Below the pieces are notes generated by a model. The model searched no databases. It saw nothing but the letters and a program-made list of their open reading frames with translations, and was not told the DNA's origin. A stretch of 64,000 nucleotides of DNA from Karalla daura (taxonomy: Eukaryota; Chordata; Actinopteri; Chaetodontiformes; Leiognathidae), in NCBI GenBank assembly GCA_029224185.1, contig CM055192.1, positions 19,928,739-19,992,738 on the forward strand, in the 5' to 3' direction. A program made the position numbers and the translations under genes. This document shows positions 25,863 to 39,000 of the stretch, in pieces (position 1 is the stretch's first letter; the number at the start of each line of letters is the position of its first letter).

Positions 25863-26960
25863 GTGAGTGGGAGGGGGGGACTTCAAAGAGAAAGCCTTGA
25901 AATCACCTATTGTGAACAGCCGCATGTTCCTCAGGAGGCAATCGAAAAGCAAGACTCCTCGATTTTGTTTCGAGAGCGTTCACATTTCAGGTAATAGTTC
26001 ATGTTAGTCACCTTCTTTTTGCCATATTTGAGCACTAATAAAGGTGCTTTTTGCCGCAAAATAGTTCAACATTATGACAATATGTTTGGAAGCGATTGGC
26101 GCCTCGCTCTGAGTCGAGGACACATCAGAAGCTAAAAGTCTGTGTGCAGTTGTGTAAAAGAGGCAGTGAAGCAAGGCAGAGTTTCAATTTTATTCATTGC
26201 TTGTAAAGTGAACAAGTCTCCCCGGTCCATAAGGCAAGAATTTAGGCTATGGAAGGTGAGACACTGCCTCTATGGCAGCTCACATGGACTTCAATCACAA
26301 AAAGGAAGTTAAAACCACACATGCATTGCATGTATCACAAAAAGAGAGAGACAGTCAGACAGTCAGAGACTCAAGCAAGACATTCAGTGTGTTGCTTTTC
26401 ATGTCTTTTTATCCACTGGTCTAAAATAGGGGGAGAATTTAAGACTGTAAATTAAACTGAACACTTGGATTGGCCACTTTTTTTTAACTTTTATTCTGAA
26501 TTAAAGTATTGATTTTACGCAGTTTGTCAGTATGTGAGTAAAAGAGATGAGAAAAGTGTGAGAGCAGTTTGCACTATGAGTGCAGTGACTAAATAATTGA
26601 CTATTTGTGAAACTTAGTTACAGTTGTCAGACTCAGGCTTCCTAATATATATATATATTTTCTTTTAATAATTGATCATTAATTTCAGACAAAGGGCGAT
26701 GAAAGGAGACTATCCTTCACTGTTGGTGCGGTCGGCTGAACCACAGCTGTTAGGCTATCATTTAACAGTAGATAGAGCCCCCTCTGCTTTCCCACCAAAG
26801 TGACACTTTTGAAGTGAAAATGGTATAAAAAGCTGAAACAAAATCTATTTTTCTGTTTGTGTGCTTTCAAGCAACATAAATGTGGGATGTCATGTAATGT
26901 TTCCTGGATCTGTTGGTCTGTGGGCTCTCTCACCTTCATAAAAGCACAGCAGAGAGCTAG
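25863..26960. other. Unique noncoding stretch (intron in the proposed model)
   Basis: Ordinary AT-rich sequence with a short (TA)n at 26646-26658. If 25742-25862 is a first exon, this is the left part of its intron. Confidence 0.45.
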
Positions 26961-27080
<120 letters not shown>

Positions 27081-27508
27081 GAAAATGAATGAAAATCATG
27101 TGTTGCATCCGAAACAAACCCACACAGCGACATTGTTACTTCAAAGCAATTTCTTATACTTTTGCACTTGTTTTTTTAGGTCTGGAAAGGTTGCAAAAAA
27201 GCAGCACCTGCTCATTGGCTTGAATGTTAAGTAGCTGTCATATTTCAACCGGGAACACAAGAAGTAAACTGGAGATCGACAGGCTGTGCCCAGATAAGGC
27301 CGCTCCATTATGACTGGACAGTGTTTGGGTAAGTGGAGGCCTGTTTGGCTTGGATGTACAGAGCTGCCTGGCTATCTATTAAAGTTTTTATTAAACAAAA
27401 TCAGTATAAGAAATCTTTCAAACGTTGAACATATTACAAAAAAGACAGCCCTCCCCCAAACACTCCCTCTCGCTCTCTCTCTCTCACGTACACAAATTCT
27501 GTTTGCAG

Positions 27509-27627
27509 GTGTGATGACTCAGAGCATCAATAAAGGCTCCAAATCTCTTTACCCTCATGAAAGCAATTATTTCGTGAGAGTAGGTGTCACAGTTTTCAAG
27601 TGCTGTATTTCTCATTTTGGAATTTAA
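27509..27627 (+). other. Candidate 3' coding exon, phase-compatible with 25742-25862
   Basis: A CT-rich tract (CTCCCTCTCGCTCTCTCTCTCTC, then TTCTGTTTGCAG) ends with AG at 27507-27508. The following frame, entered with two bases (GT), stays open for 38 further codons to TAA at 27625-27627. The upstream exon leaves one base (G), so the joint would form GGT (Gly). The new peptide starts VMTQSINKGSKSLYPHE. Phase agreement has a one-in-three chance by luck and the peptide is unknown. The tract could be just a CT microsatellite. Confidence 0.18.
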
Positions 27628-31299
<3,672 letters not shown>

Positions 31300-31800
31300 G
31301 GGACATATTGTTTCGCTGCGGTCGCGGAAATTAATTCACTCATCAGGTTGGCAGACAAACTGATAAAAGAACAAAAGTGCTTTACAGTGGTGCTCACATT
31401 GCTCATCTGTGAACAATCTCATTAATCGCACGGGATGCCTCCCGCTCGATGTCATCACAGCCTTGGGCCCGACTGTTAAATCAAAATTCATCTGTAAATA
31501 TTCATGACAGCACGAACAAACACGGGGTCCTGATTACTCCAACATGAGGATGACCTCCATCAAAATGCAAATCGTCGCAATGGAAAAATTTGCTGTGGAG
31601 TGGTAGCAGGACTTGTGCAACGTCCTGGCTCGCTGACAGGGCGATCCTGTTTCGGCGCAGCCTCCGCTCCCCTCTGTCTCTTTCTGTCTCCCTCACTACA
31701 ACACGCCCTCTCAGCCAGAGTGCCTTGCATTATTTACATGTTTATGATTAGTTAAGCTTCACATGGAGGCGCCATCTGCTAGAAAGGGGCATGTAGAATT
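31300..31800. promoter_or_regulatory. Possible regulatory block with octamer and CTCF-like sites
   Basis: Contains GGAAATTAATTC, CATTAATCGCACG, TAAATATTCATGA and a perfect octamer ATGCAAAT at 31565-31572, with more CpG than the flanks, and ends in the CTCF-like site at 31768. Motif-rich unique sequence of this kind is typical of vertebrate enhancers. Conservation and activity are not visible here. Confidence 0.3.
31768..31782 (-). promoter_or_regulatory. CTCF-like site, minus strand
   Basis: Read on the minus strand, CTAGCAGATGGCGCC matches 14 of 15 positions of the CTCF core CCASYAGRKGGCRSY; the single mismatch is T for C at position 2. All strongly constrained AG-GGC positions are intact. 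This is the best CTCF match I found in the window. Binding is inferred from motif only. Confidence 0.5.
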
Positions 31801-32445
31801 GGAGTGCCATTAGGCCTATTTTTTTTTTTTACTGAAGAAAAGAGAAAAATAAGGAGAAAGAGCAATGCGGCCTCAAACACACACTCCAAGAAGACCATTG
31901 CCATGAGTACCCTAAAGTCATGAAATGTGGTATTCATGCCTCATTAAGCGGCCTATTGCTCAACATTAGTGTTTAAAAATTAACCCCAGACTGGAACAAA
32001 CCGTGCAGATGGTACTCGACAACTACTATACAATGAGGGCCTGCGCAGCACAGCGCTGTGGACCTGGAGGAAACATGAGGCAATTCAAAATATATCAAAA
32101 CCACAATCCACGTTTTACAATTGCCGTAGCCTCTCATTTTGTATTCTGTATTTTTGGTGATAAAACCGAGTTTGTTTTTTTTGTTAAACAACTTTTTGTC
32201 CAAACAATAAATCAGTAAGCTCAAATCTTGTGCATTTTTTATTCTTTTCAAAATGCCATGGTGATCACTTCTCCAGTTTCATGATGCTTTGAGATCCAAC
32301 ATACTTGCCAGTGTTTGTCTCACAGTGCCAGCAGTCTGCTGCCGGCATACTAACACACATTAAGGCCACGCATGCTTTGCATTTTGTCAAATGTTTGTGG
32401 ATTCATGTGAGCGGGAGAGCACGGCTGAAGAACACAGTTGGACAC
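31801..32445. other. Unique noncoding stretch
   Basis: A T-run at about 31819-31830 and otherwise ordinary sequence. No gene or repeat family recognised. Confidence 0.5.
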
Positions 32446-32560
32446 AGCCTCAGGCGGCCGCTGATAGTGTTTAAGTTGCTTGGGTGAAGCAGCCAGTGCG
32501 ACTTGGCAAATGTCCGCCCGGCTGCCTAGTGGCTATGGCCTCGCTCTCAGGAACTGAAAG
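32446..32560 (+). other. Small CpG patch ending in an ATG-opened splice donor
   Basis: The patch includes the 8-bp palindrome GCGGCCGC at 32454-32461 and several more CpGs. ATG at 32535 (context GGCT-ATG-G, G at -3 and +4) opens MASLSGTE and reaches the donor AAAG|GTAAGAG after 26 nt, ending in phase 2. It could be a first exon, but 26 coding nt is too little to judge, and donors with an open ATG upstream are common by chance. Confidence 0.15.
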
Positions 32561-34261
32561 GTAAGAGCGTTTGGGTCCACTTGGCCAGCAGAGCCATCTA
32601 AAAGCAATTTATATGCTGATTTGTGTACACTGGTTTGTCTTTTTTGACTCTTTTTGTTATATCCTGGTGTCCAACAGCAGGGTGGAGGTGAATAAAATCT
32701 TTAAATGACTCGAATTTGCTGGATGATATTATGTGGTTTTGTCAAATAGGTAGCCAAAGTTGCAGGTCACATCTTTCGGTTGTTGACATGGAAGTTGAAA
32801 AATGAACAATTCTGAAAAGAGACTGAATGCAGTGCATACCATACTTCCCCTGTGTCCTATTCACATTTCAAGTGAATGAAGGCATTTAACTGCGAGGCAG
32901 TAGTTTTGTAAAGTTTCCGCTACAATGACATTATGTACGCTTCCTGGTTCTCCCTCAATGCCCGATTCTTCCTCCGGTTCTGGCTCAAACACATTAGGCT
33001 GTATGCATATGAGTGCATGCACTCCAGAGCTGCGTTGCTTGGGTTGCCCCTTAGTGCGGGAAGAAGTTGCAAGGCTCTACGGTTTATTATGTTAGTCATG
33101 TGGTCACTCTGGGGAGTGGCAGGCAGCATTCACAACCTACAGATAAGCACAAATAATGTGTAATAAGCATACGAGTAACACTCCCACAACACAAATGAGA
33201 ATTTGTGTTGAAATCAGTGCTTCTTACAACAAGGATAAAAAAACACTCATTAGTTGCCTTTATTTCCTCTTTTGGCTTGTTTTCGTTCTCTCCAAACAGT
33301 TCAGGATCTTGTATATCTTCCCTTGTTGTAAAGCCATTTTAAAGCTGTGCCAGTCGCTGCCAACCGAGAATGGACGGTGGAGCATTCCAGTGTCTTTCGG
33401 CTCATTGCTTTAGCTTTATAGCCGCCGTGTTTAGGCTCACCCTCCCGGCACTCATCAACCCCTTTTTCCAGCTGCAGCAGGCTTTCTGCTTTCCTCTGTG
33501 TTTTCAGATGTGTTGTTTGCCTTGACAACTGAGGTAATAACATGTATTTACAGTCAATGCAATTAGTGAAGGTTGGATGCCTCCGGAATAGTTTTCCTGC
33601 ATTGTTCTGCTTGCGGTCTCTTTTTACTGTGGTGTCAGCAATAAGCTTTGTGAAGGTAATGGATTTAGTGGTGTGAGCCCAGGTTTAGCGGAATTGAGGG
33701 TTTGCTTTTGATGTTTTACTGCAACTCAAATGGTACAAATATAAGTATATAGGGCATCGCTGATTAGTGGCCATGAAACTCTTTGAGACATCACCGGCTC
33801 TGAGATTATTTCACGTCAGACTGACATGATATTGATATTTTCTGGGTAGCAATCTGTGTCAGAGTGTATGCTATCAAATTGCGACGTGTCAGACTGTGGA
33901 GTGAACGTGTGCTGAATTATATCACTCAATAGAAAGGGACAATGCAGACACAGGTCAGCTTGTCAAATTCTTCTTTGTCTGCTGCTTTAATTTTATTATT
34001 TCTTTTTGTTTCTTCTAAATTTTATCCAAAAGCAACACTTTTAAAATGTTTTCCTAGTTTCTGTAAATGTCTGGTTGATTTTTTTTTTTCGGCCCCCAGA
34101 ATCATAATTTTGCCTCGGGCTGATTTTTTTTTCTTCTCCAAATTCAATCGTTGCTGGACGCGTCTCACAGTGTGAGAACAATCGCTTTATCGGCTTCCTC
34201 CGATTATTAACTTGTCTTAAACAGTGTAACTTCATTACAGGCACCTGCTGATCTCAGGTCC
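32561..34261. other. Unique noncoding stretch
   Basis: A strong acceptor (TTTCCTCTGTGTTTTCAG) and a moderate donor (GAG|GTAATA) bound 26 nt at 33508-33533, not a multiple of three. T-rich tracts lie near 34078-34136. Nothing else recognised. Confidence 0.5.
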
Positions 34262-34440
34262 ATCACGGAGGTCTGTTTGTCAACCTGTCTTTGACAACGC
34301 GTTGGGAGGCAAAACGAAGAGAACTGAGCGACAGCCCGAACGACTCCCCGCGTGCATTCTCTCCGACGTTGTCAGCCTGCAACTTGCTTGACTGAAAGCC
34401 GTTGTCACCGCATTGCAACGCCATCGCGCCTCCTGTAAGT
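34262..34440. promoter_or_regulatory. CpG-dense patch, possible promoter or 5' UTR
   Basis: Around 17 CpGs in about 180 nt, roughly at or above the number expected from base composition, in a window that is otherwise CpG-depleted. The plus strand ends in CCT|GTAAGTG, a usable donor. On the minus strand an ATG at 34424 (context GGCGCG-ATG-G) opens 53 codons beginning MALQCGDNGF. The patch sits about 200 nt upstream of the ATG at 34637. An unmethylated promoter is the simplest reading; a recently inserted GC-rich element is the alternative. Confidence 0.35.
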
Positions 34441-34636
34441 GAATAAGATTGGATTGTTAGAGCACTTTGTCTTTTCATTGCACGAGGTGGAGCCCCTCCT
34501 GTCAGACACAGGTGCACTAACAGAATGATGTAATCAGCTGCAGGCGATACGCCTCAGTCGCCCACAGAGGTGATAACCCCAATAATACATTTGTTCATTC
34601 CCTGTGTTTTTGACAAGGGGGCGTAATAAAGCCAAA

Positions 34637-34738
34637 ATGAAAGAGTTGACAGAAACCAAGAGTGGACAGATTGCGCTTCCCCACTATCTCGAAGAGGAAT
34701 ATGCTCTGGTGCCATGTGTGGTTCCTCATGCACCGCAG
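34637..34738 (+). other. Candidate first coding exon ending in CAG|GTGAGT
   Basis: ATG at 34637 (context GCCAAA-ATG-A, A at -3) opens exactly 34 codons ending CACCGCAG|GTGAGTG, a donor matching the consensus at every position. The peptide starts MKELTETKSGQIALP and runs on to a hydrophobic LVPCVVP near residues 24-30. The frame remains open upstream to an AAG acceptor-like site at 34617, so it could also be an internal exon. No protein family recognised. Its position between a CpG patch and an RE1 site raises its interest. Confidence 0.28.
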
Positions 34739-35133
34739 GTGAGTGTGAAACAGTGGGATCCATGTAACCGTGTGTTATTGTGAGACACTTCCCTAGGATG
34801 TGAGTTTAAGAGTGTGGCACCTCTCTGCAGGGCACAACCAATCTGTGATTTGTTAATTTTTAACTGGAGGGATATCTCAACAGGGGCATGCATGCACACA
34901 CACTCTCTCTCTCTCTCTCTCTCTCTCTCATACACATACACACACTTTGTTTAACAGTCCGTCCCAAATGAGCTAGTTTATTCTTTGTTATATATATTAT
35001 ATACAGTGCAGGTTTTACTTTGTGACAGTTGCTCCATGGACTGGGTATAGGAATGAATGCTTAAAGTTAAAGTATAATGTTTAGAGAGCATTATAGCTCG
35101 AAGATGAAACTTCAGGGCACGTCAGTGTGCTGC
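34739..35133. other. Proposed intron, left part
   Basis: Noncoding, with the CT repeat at 34903-34929 and an AT-rich segment TTATATATATTATATA near 34988-35003. No exon signals inside. Confidence 0.35.
34903..34929. repeat. (CT)13 microsatellite
   Basis: Uninterrupted CT flanked by CACACA on both sides, a compound CA/CT array. Confidence 0.95.
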
Positions 35134-35154
35134 TTCAGCACCATGGACAGCGTC
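35134..35154 (+). promoter_or_regulatory. RE1/NRSE site for REST (NRSF)
   Basis: Left half TTCAGCACC (35134-35142), the canonical 2-nt spacer AT, and right half GGACAGCGTC (35145-35154). It matches 19 of 21 positions of the classical RE1; the differences are one spacer-region base and one base near the end. REST binds this element to silence neuronal genes in non-neuronal cells, and functional RE1s usually lie in promoters or first introns of neuronal genes or neuronal microRNA hosts. A match this close is not expected by chance in 64 kb. Confidence 0.75.
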
Positions 35155-35190
35155 ATGCTTTTCTTAACGCGCTGACTGTTGATCTTACAG

Positions 35191-35430
35191 AGCCAGGGTT
35201 GGTGCAACAGATTCCTCAGCAGTCAGATAAAGTCAGATAAAGGATCGAGGTGTCCAAACAGGCTGACATATTTAGATTCTAACCTGTCCACCTCTGCTCT
35301 TTCCCTGCTACTCAGTGACGGAGCAGCATTACAGCGGGTTACCAAGAGGGAGACACTCCGGACATCACTTTGGTCAAAAAGATGGATAACACCTGCGAGG
35401 CATAGGAGTGTGCATTTCAATAGTTGTTGA
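35191..35430 (+). other. Candidate terminal coding exon, phase-matched to 34637-34738
   Basis: GATCTTACAG ends at 35190, with a branch-like CTGAC at 35172-35176. The phase-0 frame continues open for 79 codons to TGA at 35428-35430, giving a 113-residue product when joined to 34637-34738. It begins SQGWCNRFLSSQIKSD and is rich in Ser, Arg and Lys; no domain or membrane segment is clear. A short tandem GTCAGATAAA duplication lies at 35222-35241. The pyrimidine tract is weak, which lowers confidence. Chance is a real alternative. Confidence 0.22.
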
Positions 35431-35463
35431 AAGTGGAAATGCAGGTGAGAGATTTTGTGTGTG

Positions 35464-35465
<2 letters not shown>

Positions 35466-35498
<33 letters not shown>
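35466..35498. repeat. (TG)16 microsatellite
   Basis: Uninterrupted TG, preceded by TTTTGTGTGTGCA. Confidence 0.97.
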
Positions 35499-35500
<2 letters not shown>

Positions 35501-35659
35501 CTTTTAACTTGAAAGCTTTGATTCTTCAGACCAGGCAGCATAAAAAGGGGGAAACAAGAAAAAAAAAGTTCTATAGAGCATTGATTCATCTACTTTATCA
35601 TTCATTCACTTCAAATGTCTGTTGCATGTTTTCTTTATATCAATGGAAAGCTGTTTGAT

Positions 35660-35665
35660 AATAAA
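35660..35665 (+). terminator. AATAAA poly(A) signal, possible 3' end of the RE1-linked model
   Basis: AATAAA lies about 230 nt after the proposed stop at 35430 and is followed by an A-rich stretch and a G/T-rich segment (GTTGGTTTGTC), the expected downstream element. AATAAA hexamers are frequent in AT-rich DNA, so it is supportive only. Confidence 0.25.
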
Positions 35666-35787
35666 GATGATTTAAAAAAAGAAAAAGTTGGTTTGTCATA
35701 GACCACATGTGTGCATATCGTGCTTGGTTAACAACACTGTGCCACACACAAAATGAGTGGTTGAAGATCTGTGTCAGACCAGGAACC

Positions 35788-36040
35788 GTACTGTGTGTTC
35801 TGCTTGTGCAGATACTTTGGTTTCCTGCGCCAGTCCAAAAACATCCATGTTTAGGATTACAGGAGAGGCTCAGGTGCCCCAAGTGCCTCAGTGCGTTTGT
35901 GTGTATGTGAGAGAGTGCTCACCAATGGACTGGGACTTATCCAGGATGTATTCACTGGCTTCCCGATTTGTACACTTCAGCAGACCCAGTCTATTAAGGC
36001 AAAAAGAAGGCGAGACAATGGACAGAGAAATGGATCATTT
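35788..36040 (+). mobile_element. Dispersed teleost repeat copy 3, left end missing
   Basis: Recognisable by GATACTTTGGTTTCCTGCGC, CAGTCCAAAAACATCCATG, CCAATGGACTGGGACTTATCC, AGGATGTATTCACTGGC and CAGCAGACCCAG, ending near AAATGGATCATT. It lacks the left 50-100 bases of copies 1 and 2. The open frames 35757-36098 and 35891-36187 run through it and are products of decay, not genes. Confidence 0.7.
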
Positions 36041-39000
36041 CATTCTATATCTCAGGGTGTCAGAGAAGAAAATGCCTTTGCTCTTTTACAACATGTGAAG
36101 CGAAATAAGTTTACACAGCTTCTCTGTTGGTTGGCTCCACCACTTGCAGGTAATATTCATTGCGGTCAGTCGCAGGCAATCCATTAGAAAGCAAGCATCC
36201 AGCCAGGCTCTCAGGGAAGACCGCTTCCTCCAGGATGAAATGTGACGCAGCTCCTTTGGGTGTCATCGGCAAGCTGTACACATTGATTAGTAATTGTCCT
36301 TCCCTCTGCTTTCCTGAGAGGCTGTATGTCCCGCAGGGAGGCAGACGTTACACCACAGCTGGCCACAGGGACCATTCAAGGGCAATCAGAGCAAAAAGGC
36401 TCAGGATAACCACTTAGATGGGAGTGCACTAGCCTGGATTGGTAACAACGAGTAAAAAGCAAGCAGGTCTGGAGATCGAGTGGGTTTGGTGCGAGAATAT
36501 CGTACTGAGTGGCAGTGGCGCAGCACTGAAGGGCTCCTTAAAAGCTCTCTGGTAAGTGACAGTGTTTTGGTTGCTTTTACACAGGGATGTGTGGTAAAGT
36601 ACAGTGGCTACCGTAGTTCAAGCCTCAGACTCTTCATCTTCTTCATGACTGAAACTGCATCTGTGTAGCCAAATCCCAACGCTGCTTATTCCTTTCTGCC
36701 ACGTACTTATAAAAACTACAAACACCATATCAATGAGCCACAACATCAGGGGCTGCGTGGACCATCTGTGGACTGTAAATACACAGCGGGGCACTAAGTC
36801 CACAGTCAAAAACAGCTCTCAGTCACAGCACTCTGCATGGCTGTTATGCAATGTAAAGGAAATACTCAAACTGAAATCGACATTTTATACATGGGAGCCA
36901 TTTCCACAGATTTTTGTCAGAAGCAGAAATGACCGAGCTCAGGGGCGATGGGGGAGAGCGGGAAAGCGTTGCGCGACAGATTCACACCCTGTTGGGTTCG
37001 GTCTTTTTGCAGGATTTGATGAGTGGAAGACAAAAGTGTTGTCACACTCGCTTTTATTCTCTTCCTGAAGAAATTCGCACCTCTCCCTTCTTCACCTCTT
37101 GTTCTTACTTGCGCCCAGATGAACACGATAAAGAGACTTCTTTAGCTTCCTCTTTAGGAGTTATGGATTGCCTGAAATTAATCTCATGTGACAATTTCTG
37201 CTCTAAAAATGAGACTCATTAATCAGTTAATTAGCATAGAGTTCCGTATATAGTGGCTGCAGCTGCATTTGGCAGGGTGTTAGCAATGTGTTCGTAGAGC
37301 AATATGACAGCGCACCATTACTTCTATTTATTTCCTTCGTGATTTCCTCTGTAATGTGAATATATGGAGAATCTTCATACCCATGTTTATGTAACCACTC
37401 CACAAGATAAGATGTCACATCAGTAGAAATCATATATACACTATACGACTGTTGAGGGGGGGGTGGCAGTGAGGTTAACGCAGTTTCATACATAAAGCTT
37501 CATTCTGGCTGCTGCATTTTTTTTTGTTATAGTCACGCCGCCCTCAAAAAAAAGACAAGGCAAAAGAGGGTGAGACAGAGGGAGCTGTGGGAGAAAACTA
37601 AAAGAAAAACTTCTCTGTGAAGTTGATTTCAAAGCAGTAGTCGGCCAACAGCTCAATCATTAAGACTTGAGGATTTCTGTCTGTACCTTTAAAAAAAAAA
37701 AAACACTTTTTGAAAAATAACATTTTTGTGTGGTGTTAAACTCTCGTATATTGTGTAATGCAGCCTCCAAAAAAATCATACGTAAAAACCTTTTGATTTT
37801 CTATGCTGTGCATGTTTGTGCATGCAGATATACGATCATGCACTGTGCGTATATATGTGATTCAGTTGTGTGGCAGCATGAGGAAGCGGCAGAAGACAGT
37901 GATTCTCCTGCATGCTTTTACTCTGCCATCCAGTATTTATTCCACACTTCACTACCTCACTGCTGCAGGAAATTCTCTCTGAAGTAATAGTAGTATCACA
38001 GTATAACACCATGAAATAAAACTCATCCCCCAAATTCCCGAGCAAAGGAAAAGACAGGGCAGCGCATGAATCTCTGTTATAATTCTTAAAAGGAAGGAAC
38101 AACAGTACGGTACATTGCACGCAGTAAACTATTTTAATGATCCCTGTCTGTGTTTGGAAAGCTCCAGAATTCAGAGAGACTATTTTACGCTGTGGAAAAT
38201 CTAGTGATTTGCGGTCAGAAGTTCACCTCTGATTAAAAGATAAATCTGCAATATCTCATTTTGTTGTGTAATTTGATAGCAAATCGCAGTTCTGCATTTT
38301 GATGATGACAGCGGCCCTTGACAATATAGACCCAGGATTGAGAAATCAAAGACATGATTCAGGGCACATAATATCTTGATTATTTGATCATCAGAGGAAT
38401 TCTTTGCAAACACTTAATTATGAAAAAAAAACGCTCTGTGAACTGTATTTTGATGGTTGTAGCATTACTGCTTAGTACTCATTTATGAGCGCGCACCAGT
38501 CAAAGTTTCAAATGAGAATCTAAAGCGCCCCCTCCGCCAAATCATGAATACATAAAAACCTGAGAAAAAAAACAGCAAAATTAAAAGTGGCAGCCGCTTA
38601 AAGTATGAACTTGCCAAGTGACTCAGACAGCGACAAGAGCTAGAAATATTAAAAGCCTGCTGCCACAATTAGTCATAATATATCCATGGGAAATAAATAA
38701 CGTAATGTTACAGCTATTTCTTCAGTGACTCCACAGGGAAGTGAGTGAATTGCTCACATTTGGAGCAACTTGCAGGAGCGTCTCAGTCTGTCTACGTATG
38801 TAGAGTTCAGCTATAAAAGTCTCTCAATCCACCCGCCACCACCGCGCCTTGTTTCGGAAAGTGACCTGCTAGAGGGGATTTTTTCTCACTGGAAGGAGGC
38901 AATGAGCTGAGAATTTCCCCTCACAATCAATCAAGTACAATCAAATGATCATTAACTGCAGGGTCAGGACCAGGTGCGGGTGAGAGCAAATCATGCTCTT

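Noticed and set aside
31374..31390. AAAGTGC...TACAGTG resembling the miR-17 family
   Set aside because: The downstream sequence does not fold back to form the star arm; only seed-length similarity.
35757..36098. 113-codon plus-strand open frame
   Set aside because: Overlaps dispersed repeat copy 3; the frame is a by-product of decay.
38524..38538. CTCF-like AGGGGGCGCT on the minus strand
   Set aside because: The upstream CCAS part of the motif is absent; 11 of 15 positions only.
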